Source of the DNA: Auanema rhodensis
Lineage: Eukaryota; Nematoda; Chromadorea; Rhabditida; Rhabditidae
Assembly: GCA_964057225.1 (NCBI GenBank)
Contig: OZ059898.1
Span: 18,205,267-18,269,266, forward strand
DNA: 64,000 bases
Direction: 5' to 3'
The notes below the pieces were generated by a model that was given only the letters and a program-made list of their open reading frames with translations, was not told the DNA's origin and did not search any database. The translations under genes and the position numbers were made by a program. Within the stretch, counting starts at the first letter, position 1, and every line of letters begins with the position of its first letter. Below, one piece after another: positions 12,638 through 27,900 of this stretch.

Positions 12638-15445
12638 GCACCGAGATATCAACTGATATAAGTTCACACTTATATCCTCGATTTTCACCCTGAAGAATTA
12701 ATTTTTTCGTTGAAAAACATTGTCCATCGTGTTTGCCTTGAAAAAAGAAATCTAAAAACATCTACTTTTTGCTAAATTATTTTGAAATTTTTCGAAAAAA
12801 TTTTTGTCAAAATGTTTTTGGAAGCAATGTTGAGTGTACATGGAAACTCAACATACACTAATGCATCATTTTTCAAACGATCATAACTAATTTTTGTATT
12901 AAGCGTTTCTCAATGTAGTATAGTGCATTCGATGCGGATTTTTAAGCTGCGTCGATCTGTGTTATCAGATTTGCGCTAGCTTAAAAATGCACCGAGATAT
13001 CAACTGATATAAGTTCACACTTATTTCCTCGATTTTCACCCTGAAGAATTAATTTTTTCGTTGAATAACATTGTCCATCGTCTTTGCCTTGAAAAAAGGA
13101 ATCTAAAAACATCTTCTTTTTGCTAAATTATCTTGAAATTTTTTGAAAAAATTTTTGTCAAAATGTTTTTGGAAGCAATGTTGAGTGTACATGGAAACTC
13201 AACATACACTAATGCATCATTTTTCAAACGATCATAACTAATTTTTGTATAAAGCGTTTTTCAATGTAGTATAGTGCATTCGATGCGGATTTTTAAGCTG
13301 CGTCGATCTGTGTTATCAGATTTGCGCTAGCTTAAAAATGCACCGAGATATCAACTGATATAAGTTCACACTTATTTCCTCGATTTTCACCCTGAAGAAT
13401 TAGTTTTTTCGTTGAATAACATTGTCCATCGTCTTTGCCTTGAAAAAAGGAATCTAAAAACATCTACTTTTTGCTAAATTATTTTGAAATTTTTTGAAAA
13501 AATTTTTGTCAAAATGTTTTTGGAAGCAATGTTGAGTGTACATGGAAACTCAACATACACTAATGCATCATTTTTCAAACGATCATAACTAATTTTTGTA
13601 TAAAGCGTTTCTCAATGTAGTATAGTGCATTCGATGCGGATTTTTAAGCTGCGTCGATCTGTGTTATCAGATTTGCGCTAGCTTGAAAATGCACCGAGAT
13701 ATCAACTGATATAAGTTCACACTTATTTCCTCGATTTTCACCCTGAAGAATTAATTTTTTCGTTGAATAACATTGTCCATCGTCTTTGCCTTGAAAAAAG
13801 GAATCTAAAAACATCTTCTTTTTGCTAAATTATTTTGAAATTTTTTGAAAAAATTTTTGTCAAAATGTTTTTGGAAGCAATGTTGAGTGTACATGGAAAC
13901 TCAACATACACTAATGCATCATTTTTCAAACGATCATAACTAATTTTTGTATAAAGCGTTTCTCAATGTAGTATAGTGCATTCGATGCGGATTTTTAAGC
14001 TGCGTCGATCTGTATTATCAGATTTGCGCTAGCTTAAAAATGCACCGAGATATCAACTGATATAAGTTCACACTTATATCCTCGATTTTCACCCTGAAGA
14101 ATTAATTTTTTTGTTGAATAACATTGTCCATCGTCTTTGCCTTGAAAAAAGGAATCTAAAAACATCTACATTTTGCTAAATTATTTTGAAATTTTTTGAA
14201 AAAATTTTTGTCAAAATGTTTTTGGAAGCAATGTTGAGTGTACATGGAAACTCAACATACACTAATGCATCATTTTTCAAACGATCATAACTAATTTTTG
14301 TATAAAGCGTTTCTCAATGTAGTATAGTGCATTCGATGCGGATTTTTAAGCTGCGTCGATCTGTGTTATCAGATTTGCGCTAGCTTAAAAATGCACCGAG
14401 ATATCAACTGATATAAGTTCACACTTATTTCCTCGATTTTCACCCTGAAGAATTAATTTTTTCGTTGAATAACATTGTCCATCGTCTTTGCCTTGAAAAA
14501 AGGAATCTAAAAACATCTACTTTTTGCTAAATTATTTTGAAATTTTTTGAAAAAATTTTTGTCAAAATGTTTTTGGAAGCAATGTTGAGTGTACATGGAA
14601 ACTCAACATACACTAATGCATCATTTTTCAAACGATCATAACTAATTTTTGTATAAAGCGTTTCTCAATGTAGTATAGTGCATTCGATGCGGATTTTTAA
14701 GCTGCGTCGATCTGTGTTATCAGATTTGCGCTAGCTTAAAAATGCACCGAGATATCAACTGATATAAGTTCACACTTATTTCCTCGATTTTCACCCTGAA
14801 GAATTAATTTTTTCGTTGAATAACATTGTCCATCGTCTTTGCCTTGAAAAAAGGAATCTAAAAACATCTTCTTTTTGCTAAATTATTTTGAAATTTTTTG
14901 AAAAAATTTTTGTCAAAATGTTTTTGGAAGCAATGTTGAGTGTACATGGAAACTCAACATACACTAATGCATCATTTTTCAAACGATCATAACTAATTTT
15001 TGTATTAAGCGTTTCTCAATGTAGTATAGTGCATTCGATGCGGATTTTCAAGCTGCGTCGATCTGTGTTATCAGATTTGCGCTAGCTTAAAAATGCACCG
15101 AGATATCAACTGATATAAGTTCACACTTATTTCCTCGATTTTCACCCTGAAGAATTAATTTTTTCGTTGAATAACATTGTCCATCGTCTTTGCCTTGAAA
15201 AAAGGAATCTAAAAACATCTACTTTTTGCTAAATTATTTTGAAATTTTTTGAAAAAATTTTTGTCAAAATGTTTTTGGAAGCAATGTTGAGTGTACATGG
15301 AAACTCAACATACACTAATGCATCATTTTTCAAACGATCATAACTAATTTTTGTATTAAGCGTTTCTCAATGTAGTATAGTGCATTCGATGCGGATTTTT
15401 AAGCTGCGTCGATCTGTGTTATCAGATTTGCGCTAGCTTAAAAAT
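12638..15445. repeat. Mixed block of eight monomers opening with A2
   Basis: Units start at 12638 (A2: A78, G85, G94, A111, C156), 12989 (P: T37, T127, 'ttatcttg', T272), 13340 (T37, A263, 'attagttttt', G346), 13691 (cttc with A324), 14042 (G), 14393 (T37, A263), 14744 (cttc with C306, 'gattttcaag') and 15095 (B). A2 and P are new classes here. No clean higher-order period is visible within the block. Confidence 0.72.
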
Positions 15446-18400
15446 GCACCGAGATATCAACTGATATAAGTTCACACTTATATCCTCGATTTTCACCCTG
15501 AAGAATTAATTTTTTCGTTGAAAAACATTGTCCATCGTGTTTGCCTTGAAAAAAGAAATCTAAAAACATCTACTTTTTGCTAAATTATTTTGAAATTTTT
15601 CGAAAAAATTTTTGTCAAAATGTTTTTGGAAGCAATGTTGAGTGTACATGGAAACTCAACATACACTAATGCATCATTTTTCAAACGATCATAACTAATT
15701 TTTGTATTAAGCGTTTCTCAATGTAGTATAGTGCATTCGATGCGGATTTTTAAGCTGCTTCGATCTGTGTTATCAGATTTGCGCTAGCTTAAAAATGCAC
15801 CGAGATATCAACTGATATAAGTTCACACTTATTTCCTCGATTTTCACCCTGAAGAATTAATTTTTTCGTTGAATAACATTGTCCATCGTCTTTGCCTTGA
15901 AAAAAGGAATCTAAAAACATCTACTTTTTGCTAAATTATTTTGAAATTTTTTGAAAAAATTTTTGTCAAAATGTTTTTGGAAGCAATGTTGAGTGTACAT
16001 GGAAACTCAACATACACTAATGCATCATTTTTCAAACGATCATAACTAATTTTTGTATTAAGCGTTTCTCAATGTAGTATAGTGCATTCGATGCGGATTT
16101 TTAAGCTGCGTCGATCTGTGTTATCAGATTTGCGCTAGCTTAAAAATGCACCGAGATATCAACTGATATAAGTTCACACTTATATCCTCGATTTTCACCC
16201 TGAAGAATTAATTTTTTCGTTGAAAAACATTGTCCATCGTGTTTGCCTTGAAAAAAGAAATCTAAAAACATCTACTTTTTGCTAAATTATTTTGAAATTT
16301 TTCGAAAAAATTTTTGTCAAAATGTTTTTGGAAGCAATGTTGAGTGTACATGGAAACTCAACATACACTAATGCATCATTTTTCAAACGATCATAACTAA
16401 TTTTTGTATTAAGCGTTTCTCAATGTAGTATAGTGCATTCGATGCGGATTTTTAAGCTGCGTCGATCTGTGTTATCAGATTTGCGCTAGCTTAAAAATGC
16501 ACCGAGATATCAACTGATATAAGTTCACACTTATTTCCTCGATTTTCACCCTGAAGAATTAATTTTTTCGTTGAATAACATTGTCCATCGTCTTTGCCTT
16601 GAAAAAAGGAATCTAAAAACATCTTCTTTTTGCTAAATTATTTTGAAATTTTTTGAAAAAATTTTTGTCAAAATGTTTTTGGAAGCAATGTTGAGTGTAC
16701 ATGGAAACTCAACATACACTAATGCATCATTTTTCAAACGATCATAACTAATTTTTGTATTAAGCGTTTCTCAATGTAGTATAGTGCATTCGATGCGGAT
16801 TTTCAAGCTGCGTCGATCTGTGTTATCAGATTTGCGCTAGCTTAAAAATGCACCGAGATATCAACTGATATAAGTTCACACTTATTTCCTCGATTTTCAC
16901 CCTGAAGAATTAATTTTTTCGTTGAATAACATTGTCCATCGTCTTTGCCTTGAAAAAAGGAATCTAAAAACATCTACTTTTTGCTAAATTATTTTGAAAT
17001 TTTTTGAAAAAATTTTTGTCAAAATGTTTTTGGAAGCAATGTTGAGTGTACATGGAAACTCAACATACACTAATGCATCATTTTTCAAACGATCATAACT
17101 AATTTTTGTATTAAGCGTTTCTCAATGTAGTATAGTGCATTCGATGCGGATTTTTAAGCTGCGTCGATCTGTGTTATCAGATTTGCGCTAGCTTAAAAAT
17201 GCACCGAGATATCAACTGATATAAGTTCACACTTATATCCTCGATTTTCACCCTGAAGAATTAATTTTTTCGTTGAAAAACATTGTCCATCGTGTTTGCC
17301 TTGAAAAAAGAAATCTAAAAACATCTACTTTTTGCTAAATTATTTTGAAATTTTTCGAAAAAATTTTTGTCAAAATGTTTTTGGAAGCAATGTTGAGTGT
17401 ACATGGAAACTCAACATACACTAATGCATCATTTTTCAAACGATCATAACTAATTTTTGTATTAAGCGTTTCTCAATGTAGTATAGTGCATTCGATGCGG
17501 ATTTTTAAGCTGCGTCGATCTGTGTTATCAGATTTGCGCTAGCTTAAAAATGCACCGAGATATCAACTGATATAAGTTCACACTTATTTCCTCGATTTTC
17601 ACCCTGAAGAATTAATTTTTTCGTTGAATAACATTGTCCATCGTCTTTGCCTTGAAAAAAGGAATCTAAAAACATCTACTTTTTGCTAAATTATTTTGAA
17701 ATTTTTTGAAAAAATTTTTGTCAAAATGTTTTTGGAAGCAATGTTGAGTGTACATGGAAACTCAACATACACTAATGCATCATTTTTCAAACGATCATAA
17801 CTAATTTTTGTATTAAGCGTTTCTCAATGTAGTATAGTGCATTCGATGCGGATTTTTAAGCTGCGTCGATCTGTGTTATCAGATTTGCGCTAGCTTAAAA
17901 ATGCACCGAGATATCAACTGATATAAGTTCACACTTATATCCTCGATTTTCACCCTGAAGAATTAATTTTTTCGTTGAAAAACATTGTCCATCGTGTTTG
18001 CCTTGAAAAAAGAAATCTAAAAACATCTACTTTTTGCTAAATTATTTTGAAATTTTTCGAAAAAATTTTTGTCAAAATGTTTTTGGAAGCAATGTTGAGT
18101 GTACATGGAAACTCAACATACACTAATGCATCATTTTTCAAACGATCATAACTAATTTTTGTATTAAGCGTTTCTCAATGTAGTATAGTGCATTCGATGC
18201 GGATTTTTAAGCTGCGTCGATCTGTGTTATCAGATTTGCGCTAGCTTAAAAATGCACCGAGATATCAACTGATATAAGTTCACACTTATTTCCTCGATTT
18301 TCACCCTGAAGAATTAATTTTTTCGTTGAATAACATTGTCCATCGTCTTTGCCTTGAAAAAAGGAATCTAAAAACATCTACTTTTTGCTAAATTATTTTG

Positions 18401-18955
18401 AAATTTTTTGAAAAAATTTTTGTCAAAATGTTTTTGGAAGCAATGTTGAGTGTACATGGAAACTCAACATACACTAATGCATCATTTTTCAAACGATCAT
18501 AACTAATTTTTGTATTAAGCGTTTCTCAATGTAGTATAGTGCATTCGATGCGGATTTTTAAGCTGCGTCGATCTGTGTTATCAGATTTGCGCTAGCTTAA
18601 AAATGCACCGAGATATCAACTGATATAAGTTCACACTTATATCCTCGATTTTCACCCTGAAGAATTAATTTTTTCGTTGAAAAACATTGTCCATCGTGTT
18701 TGCCTTGAAAAAAGAAATCTAAAAACATCTACTTTTTGCTAAATTATTTTGAAATTTTTCGAAAAAATTTTTGTCAAAATGTTTTTGGAAGCAATGTTGA
18801 GTGTACATGGAAACTCAACATACACTAATGCATCATTTTTCAAACGATCATAACTAATTTTTGTATTAAGCGTTTCTCAATGTAGTATAGTGCATTCGAT
18901 GCGGATTTTTAAGCTGCGTCGATCTGTATTATCAGATTTGCGCTAGCTTAAAAAT
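15446..18955. repeat. A2/B dimer block (702-bp period)
   Basis: Ten units run A2, B, A2, cttc (C306), B, A2, B, A2, B, A2. The A2 unit has A78, G85, G94, A111 and C156; B has T37, T78, C94 and T156. From 16850 to 18955 the alternation is perfect, with units at 16850, 17201, 17552, 17903, 18254 and 18605. The cttc-B-A2 trimer at 14744-15796 returns at 16499-17551, five monomers away. The last A2 carries A324. Confidence 0.82.
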
Positions 18956-21900
18956 GCACCGAGATATCAACTGATATAAGTTCACACTTATATCCTCGAT
19001 TTTCACCCTGAAGAATTAATTTTTTTGTTGAATAACATTGTCCATCGTCTTTGCCTTGAAAAAAGGAATCTAAAAACATCTACATTTTGCTAAATTATTT
19101 TGAAATTTTTTGAAAAAATTTTTGTCAAAATGTTTTTGGAAGCAATGTTGAGTGTACATGGAAACTCAACATACACTAATGCATCATTTTTCAAACGATC
19201 ATAACTAATTTTTGTATAAAGCGTTTTTCAATGTAGTCAAGTGCATTCGATGCGGATTTTTAAGCTGCGTCGATCTGTGTTATCAGATTTGCGCTAGCTT
19301 AAAAATGCACCGAGATATCAACTGATATAAGTTCACACTTATATCCTCGATTTTCACCCTGAAGAATTAATTTTTTCGTTGAAAAACATTGTCCATCGTG
19401 TTTGCCTTGAAAAAAGAAATCTAAAAACATCTACTTTTTGCTAAATTATTTTGAAATTTTTCGAAAAAATTTTTGTCAAAATGTTTTTGGAAGCAATGTT
19501 GAGTGTACATGGAAACTCAACATACACTAATGCATCATTTTTCAAACGATCATAACTAATTTTTGTATTAAGCGTTTCTCAATGTAGTATAGTGCATTCG
19601 ATGCGGATTTTTAAGCTGCGTCGATCTGTGTTATCAGATTTGCGCTAGCTTAAAAATGCACCGAGATATCAACTGATATAAGTTCACACTTATATCCTCG
19701 ATTTTCACCCTGAAGAATTAATTTTTTCGTTGAAAAACATTGTCCATCGTGTTTGCCTTGAAAAAAGAAATCTAAAAACATCTACTTTTTGCTAAATTAT
19801 TTTGAAATTTTTCGAAAAAATTTTTGTCAAAATGTTTTTGGAAGCAATGTTGAGTGTACATGGAAACTCAACATACACTAATGCATCATTTTTCAAACGA
19901 TCATAACTAATTTTTGTATTAAGCGTTTCTCAATGTAGTATAGTGCATTCGATGCGGATTTTTAAGCTGCGTCGATCTGTATTATCAGATTTGCGCTAGC
20001 TTAAAAATGCACCGAGATATCAACTGATATAAGTTCACACTTATATCCTCGATTTTCACCCTGAAGAATTAATTTTTTTGTTGAATAACATTGTCCATCG
20101 TCTTTGCCTTGAAAAAAGGAATCTAAAAACATCTACATTTTGCTAAATTATTTTGAAATTTTTTGAAAAAATTTTTGTCAAAATGTTTTTGGAAGCAATG
20201 TTGAGTGTACATGGAAACTCAACATACACTAATGCATCATTTTTCAAACGATCATAACTAATTTTTGTATAAAGCGTTTCTCAATGTAGTATAGTGCATT
20301 CGATGCGGATTTTTAAGCTGCGTCGATCTGTGTTATCAGATTTGCGCTAGCTTAAAAATGCACCGAGATATCAACTGATATAAGTTCACACTTATATCCT
20401 CGATTTTCACCCTGAAGAATTAATTTTTTCGTTGAAAAACATTTTCCATCGTGTTTGCCTTGAAGAAAGGAATCTAAAAACATCTACTTTTTGCTAAATT
20501 ATTTTGAAATTTTTCGAAAAAATTTTTGTCAAAATGTTTTTGGAAGCAATGTTGAGTGTACATGGAAACTCAACATACACTAATGCATCATTTTTCAAAC
20601 GATCATAACTAATTTTTGTATTAAGCGTTTCTCAATGTAGTATAGTGCATTCGATGCGGATTTTCAAGCTGCGTCGATCTGTGTTATCAGATTTGCGCTA
20701 GCTTAAAAATGCACCGAGATATCAACTGATATAAGTTCACACTTATTTCCTCGATTTTCACCCTGAAGAATTAATTTTTTCGTTGAATAACATTGTCCAT
20801 CGTCTTTGCCTTGAAAAAAGGAATCTAAAAACATCTACTTTTTGCTAAATTATTTTGAAATTTTTTGAAAAAATTTTTGTCAAAATGTTTTTGGAAGCAA
20901 TGTTGAGTGTACATGGAAACTCAACATACACTAATGCATCATTTTTCAAACGATCATAACTAATTTTTGTATTAAGCGTTTCTCAATGTAGTATAGTGCA
21001 TTCGATGCGGATTTTTAAGCTGCGTCGATCTGTGTTATCAGATTTGCGCTAGCTTAAAAATGCACCGAGATATCAACTGATATAAGTTCACACTTATATC
21101 CTCGATTTTCACCCTGAAGAATTAATTTTTTCGTTGAAAAACATTGTCCATCGTGTTTGCCTTGAAAAAAGAAATCTAAAAACATCTACTTTTTGCTAAA
21201 TTATTTTGAAATTTTTCGAAAAAATTTTTGTCAAAATGTTTTTGGAAGCAATGTTGAGTGTACATGGAAACTCAACATACACTAATGCATCATTTTTCAA
21301 ACGATCATAACTAATTTTTGTATTAAACGTTTCTCAATGTAGTATAGTGCATTCGATGCGGATTTTTAAGCTGCGTCGATCTGTGTTATCAGATTTGCGC
21401 TAGCTTAAAAATGCACCGAGATATCAACTGATATAAGTTCACACTTATATCCTCGATTTTCACCCTGAAGAATTAATTTTTTCGTTGAATAACATTGTCC
21501 ATCGTCTTTGCCTTGAAAAAAGGAATCTAAAAACATCTACTTTTTGCTAAATTATTTTGAAATTTTTTGAAAAAATTTTTGTCAAAATGTTTTTGGAAGC
21601 AATGTTGAGTGTACATGGAAACTCAACATACACTAATGCATCATTTTTCAAACGATCATAACTAATTTTTGTATAAAGCGTTTTTTAATGTAGTATAGTG
21701 CATTCGATGCGGATTTTTAAGCTGCGTCGATCTGTGTTATCAGATTTGCGCTAGCTTAAAAATGCACCGAGATATCAACTGATATAAGTTCACACTTATA
21801 TCCTCGATTTTCACCCTGAAGAATTAATTTTTTTGTTGAATAACATTGTCCATCGTCTTTGCCTTGAAAAAAGGAATCTAAAAACATCTACTTTTTGCTA

Positions 21901-22465
21901 AATTATTTTGAAATTTTTTGAAAAAATTTTTGTCAAAATGTTTTTGGAAGCAATGTTGAGTGTACATGGAAACTCAACATACACTAATGCATCATTTTTC
22001 AAACGATCATAACTAATTTTTGTATAAAGCGTTTTTCAATGTAGTATAGTGCATTCGATGCGGATTTTTAAGCTGCATCGATCTGTGTTATCAGATTTGC
22101 GCTAGCTTAAAAATGCACCGAGATATCAACTGATATAAGTTCACACTTATATCCTCGATTTTCACCCTGAAGAATTAATTTTTTCGTTGAAAAACATTGT
22201 CCATCGTGTTTGCCTTGAAAAAAGAAATCTAAAAACATCTACTTTTTGCTAAATTATTTTGAAATTTTTCGAAAAAATTTTTGTCAAAATGTTTTTGGAA
22301 GCAATGTTGAGTGTACATGGAAACTCAACATACACTAATGCATCATTTTTCAAACGATCATAACTAATTTTTGTCTTAAGCGTTTCTCAATGTAGTATAG
22401 TGCATTCGATGCGGATTTTTAAGCTGCGTCGATCTGTGTTATCAGATTTGCGCTAGCTTAAAAAT
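18956..22465. repeat. A2-rich block with two G units
   Basis: Units: 18956 G (T272 and private 'gtagtcaagtgc'), 19307 A2, 19658 A2 (A324), 20009 G, 20360 A (T85, 'ttgaagaaagg', C306), 20711 B, 21062 A2 ('attaaacg'), 21413 (C71, A263, 'gttttttaatg'), 21764 (T71, A263, T272, 'gctgcatcg') and 22115 A2 ('gtcttaagcg'). A2 with A324 directly before G occurs at 18605/18956 and again at 19658/20009, a 1053-bp shift, so a three-monomer duplication is likely. Confidence 0.75.
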
Positions 22466-24922
22466 GCACCGAGATATCAACTGATATAAGTTCACACTTA
22501 TTTCCTCGATTTTCACCCTGAAGAATTAATTTTTTCGTTGAATAACATTGTCCATCGTCTTTGCCTTGAAAAAAGGAATCTAAAAACATCTTCTTTTTGC
22601 TAAATTATCTTGAAATTTTTTGAAAAAATTTTTGTCAAAATGTTTTTGGAAGCAATGTTGAGTGTACATGGAAACTCAACATACACTAATGCATCATTTT
22701 TCAAACGATCATAACTAATTTTTGTATAAAGCGTTTTTCAATGTAGTATAGTGCATTCGATGCGGATTTTTAAGCTGCGTCGATCTGTGTTATCAGATTT
22801 GCGCTAGCTTAAAAATGCACCGAGATATCAACTGATATAAGTTCACACTTATTTCCTCGATTTTCACCCTGAAGAATTAATTTTTTCGTTGAATAACATT
22901 GTCCATCGTCTTTGCCTTGAAAAAAGGAATCTAAAAACATCTACTTTTTGCTAAATTATTTTGAAATTTTCTGAAAAAATTTTTGTCAAAATGTTTTTGG
23001 AAGCAATGTTGAGTGTACATGGAAACTCAACATACACTAATGCATCATTTTTCAAACGATCATAACTAATTTTTGTATAAAGCGTTTCTCAATGTAGTAT
23101 AGTGCATTCGATGCGGATTTTTAAGCTGCGTCGATCTGTGTTATCAGATTTGCGCTAGCTTAAAAATGCACCGAGATATCAACTGATATAAGTTCACACT
23201 TATTTCCTCGATTTTCACCCTGAAGAATTAATTTTTTCGTTGAATAACATTGTCCATCGTCTTTGCCTTGAAAAAAGGAATCTAAAAACATCTTCTTTTT
23301 GCTAAATTATCTTGAAATTTTTTGAAAAAATTTTTGTCAAAATGTTTTTGGAAGCAATGTTGAGTGTACATGGAAACTCAACATACACTAATGCATCATT
23401 TTTCAAACGATCATAACTAATTTTTGTATAAAGCGTTTTTCAATGTAGTATAGTGCATTCGATGCGGATTTTTAAGCTGCGTCGATCTGTATTATCAGAT
23501 TTGCGCTAGCTTAAAAATGCACCGAGATATCAACTGATATAAGTTCACACTTATATCCTCGATTTTCACCCTGAAGAATTAATTTTTTTGTTGAATAACA
23601 TTGTCCATCGTCTTTGCCTTGAAAAAAGGAATCTAAAAACATCTACATTTTGCTAAATTATTTTGAAATTTTTTGAAAAAATTTTTGTCAAAATGTTTTT
23701 GGAAGCAATGTTGAGTGTACATGGAAACTCAACATACACTAATGCATCATTTTTCAAACGATCATAACTAATTTTTGTATAAAGCGTTTTTCAATGTAGT
23801 ATAGTGCATTCGATGCGGATTTTTAAGCTGCGTCGATCTGTGTTATCAGATTTGCGCTAGCTTAAAAATGCACCGAGATATCAACTGATATAAGTTCACA
23901 CTTATTTCCTCGATTTTCACCCTGAAGAATTAATTTTTTCGTTGAATAACATTGTCCATCGTCTTTGCCTTGAAAAAAGGAATCTAAAAACATCTACTTT
24001 TTGCTAAATTATTTTGAAATTTTCTGAAAAAATTTTTGTCAAAATGTTTTTGGAAGCAATGTTGAGTGTACATGGAAACTCAACATACACTAATGCATCA
24101 TTTTTCAAACGATCATAACTAATTTTTGTATAAAGCGTTTCTCAATGTAGTATAGTGCATTCGATGCGGATTTTTAAGCTGCGTCGATCTGTGTTATCAG
24201 ATTTGCGCTAGCTTAAAAATGCACCGAGATATCAACTGATATAAGTTCACACTTATTTCCTCGATTTTCACCCTGAAGAATTAATTTTTTCGTTGAATAA
24301 CATTGTCCATCGTCTTTGCCTTGAAAAAAGGAATCTAAAAACATCTTCTTTTTGCTAAATTATCTTGAACTTTTTTGAAAAAATTTTTGTCAAAATGTTT
24401 TTGGAAGCAATGTTGAGTGTACATGGAAACTCAACATACACTAATGCATCATTTTTCAAACGATCATAACTAATTTTTGTATAAAGCGTTTTTCAATGTA
24501 GTATAGTGCATTCGATGCGGATTTTTAAGCTGCGTCGATCTGTATTATCAGATTTGCGCTAGCTTAAAAATGCACCGAGATATCAACTGATATAAGTTCA
24601 CACTTATATCCTCGATTTTCACCCTGAAGAATTAATTTTTTTGTTGAATAACATTGTCCATCGTCTTTGCCTTGAAAAAAGGAATCTAAAAACATCTACA
24701 TTTTGCTAAATTATTTTGAAATTTTTTGAAAAAATTTTTGTCAAAATGTTTTTGGAAGCAATGTTGAGTGTACATGGAAACTCAACATACACTAATGCAT
24801 CATTTTTCAAACGATCATAACTAATTTTTGTATAAAGCGTTTCTCAATGTAGTATAGTGCATTTGATGCGGATTTTTAAGCTGCGTCGATCTGTGTTATC
24901 AGAGTTGCGCTAGCTTAAAAAT
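22466..24922. repeat. P-Q-G trimer block
   Basis: Units are P (22466), Q (22817), P with A324 (23168), G with T272 (23519), Q (23870), P with A324 and 'gaactttt' (24221) and G with G333 (24572). Q is a T37, A263 unit with the marker 'ttttctgaaaa'. The trimer Q-P-G at 22817-23869 repeats at 23870-24922, a 1053-bp higher-order repeat. The second G also has a CpG-losing change, 'catttgatg'. Confidence 0.82.
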
Positions 24923-27900
24923 GCACCGAGATATCAACTGATATAAGTTCACACTTATATCCTCGATTTTCACCCTGAAGAATTAATTTTTTCGTTGAAA
25001 AACATTTTCCATCGTGTTTGCCTTGAAAAAAGGAATCTAAAAACATCTACTTTTTGCTAAATTATTTTGAAATTTTTCGAAAAAATTTTTGTCAAAATGT
25101 TTTTGGAAGCAATGTTGAGTGTACATGGAAACTCAACATACACTAATGCATCATTTTTCAAACGATCATAACTAATTTTTGTATTAAGCGTTTCTCAATG
25201 TAGTATAGTGCATTCGATGCGGATTTTTAAGCTGCGTCGATCTGTGTTATCAGATTTGCGCTAGCTCAAAAATGCACCGAGATATCAACTGATATAAGTT
25301 CACACTTATTTCCTCGATTTTCACCCTGAAGAATTAATTTTTTCGTTGAATAACATTGTCCATCGTCTTTGCCTTGAAAAAAGGAATCTAAAAACATCTT
25401 CTTTTTGCTAAATTATCTTGAAATTTTTTGAAAAAATTTTTGTCAAAATGTTTTTGGAAGCAATGTTGAGTGTACATGGAAACTCAACATACACTAATGC
25501 ATCATTTTTCAAACGATCATAACTAATTTTTGTATAAAGCGTTTCTCAATGTAGTATAGTGCATTCGATGCGGATTTTTAAGCTGCGTCGATCTGTATTA
25601 TCAGATTTGCGCTAGCTTAAAAATGCACCGAGATATCAACTGATATAAGTTCACACTTATATCCTCGATTTTCACCCTGAAGAATTAATTTTTTTGTTGA
25701 ATAACATTGTCCATCGTCTTTGCCTTGAAAAAAGGAATCTAAAAACATCTACATTTTGCTAAATTATTTTGAAATTTTTTGAAAAAATTTTTGTCAAAAT
25801 GTTTTTGGAAGCAATGTTGAGTGTACATGGAAACTCAACATACACTAATGCATCATTTTTCAAACGATCATAACTAATTTTTGTATAAAGCGTTTTTCAA
25901 TGTAGTTTAGTGCATTCGATGCGGATTTTTAAGCTGCGTCGATCTGTGTTATCAGATTTGCGCTAGCTTAAAAATGCACCGAGATATCAACTGATATAAG
26001 TTCACACTTATATCCTCGATTTTCACCCTGAAGAATTAATTTTTTTGTTGAATAACATTGTCCATCGTCTTTGCCTTGAAAAAAGGAATCTAAAAACATC
26101 TACTTTTTGCTAAATTATTTTGAAATTTTTTGAAAAAATTTTTGTCAAAATGTTTTTGGAAGCAATGTTGAGTGTACATGGAAACTCAACATACACTAAT
26201 GCATCATTTTTCAAACGATCATAACTAATTTTTGTATAAAGCGTTTTTCAATGTAGTATAGTGCATTTGATGCGGATTTTTAAGCTGCGTCGATCTGTGT
26301 TATCAGATTTGCGCTAGCTTAAAAATGCACCGAGATATCAACTGATATAAGTTCACACTTATATCCTCGATTTTCACCCTGAAGAATTAATTTTTTCGTT
26401 GAAAAACATTGTCCATCGTGTTTGCCTTGAAAAAAGAAATCTAAAAACATCTACTTTTTGCTAAATTATTTTGAAATTTTTCGAAAAAATTTTTGTCAAA
26501 ATGTTTTTGGAAGCAATGTTGAGTGTACATGGAAACTCAACATACACTAATGCATCATTTTTCAAACGATCATAACTAATTTTTGTATTAAGCGTTTCTC
26601 AATGTAGTATAGTGCATTCGATGCGGATTTTTAAGCTGCGTCGATCTGTGTTATCAGATTTGCGCTAGCTCAAAAATGCACCGAGATATCAACTGATATA
26701 AGTTCACACTTATTTCCTCGATTTTCACCCTGAAGAATTAATTTTTTCGTTGAATAACATTGTCCATCGTCTTTGCCTTGAAAAAAGGAATCTAAAAACA
26801 TCTTCTTTTTGCTAAATTATCTTGAAATTTTTTGAAAAAATTTTTGTCAAAATGTTTTTGGAAGCAATGTTGAGTGTACATGGAAACTCAACATACACTA
26901 ATGCATCATTTTTCAAACGATCATAACTAATTTTTGTATAGAGCGTTTTTCAATGTAGTATAGTGCATTCGATGCGGATTTTTAAGCTGCGTCGATCTGT
27001 GTTATCAGATTTGCGCTAGCTTAAAAATGCACCGAGATATCAACTGATATAAGTTCACACTTATTTCCTCGATTTTCACCCTGAAGAATTAATTTTTTCG
27101 TTGAATAACATTGTCCATCGTCTTTGCCTTGAAAAAAGGAATCTGAAAACATCTACTTTTTGCTAAATTATTTTGAAATTTTTTGAAAAAATTTTTGTCA
27201 AAATGTTTTTGGAAGCAATGTTGAGTGTACATGGAAACTCAACATACACTAATGCATCATTTTTCAAACGATCATAACTAATTTTTGTATAAAGCGTTTC
27301 TCAATGTAGTATAGTGCATTCGATGCGGATTTTTAAGCTGCGTCGATCTGTATTATCAGATTTGCGCTAGCTTAAAAATGCACCGAGATATCAACTGATA
27401 TAAGTTCACACTTATATCCTCGATTTTCACCCTGAAGAATTAATTTTTTTGTTGAATAACATTGTCCATCGTCTTTGCCTTGAAAAAAGGAATCTAAAAA
27501 CATCTACATTTTGCTAAATTATTTTGAAATTTTTTGAAAAAATTTTTGTCAAAATGTTTTTGGAAGCAATGTTGAGTGTACATGGAAACTCAACATACAC
27601 TAATGCATCATTTTTCAAACGATCATAACTAATTTTTGTATAAAGCGTTTCTTAATGTAGTATAGTGCATTCGATGCGGATTTTTAAGCTGCGTCGATCT
27701 GTGTTATCAGAGTTGCGCTAGCTTAAAAATGCACCGAGATATCAACTGATATAAGTTCACACTTATATCCTCGATTTTCACCCTGAAGAATTAATTTTTT
27801 CGTTGAAAAACATTTTCCATCGTGTTTGCCTTGAAAAAAGGAATCTAAAAACATCTACTTTTTGCTAAATTATTTTGAAATTTTTCGAAAAAATTTTTGT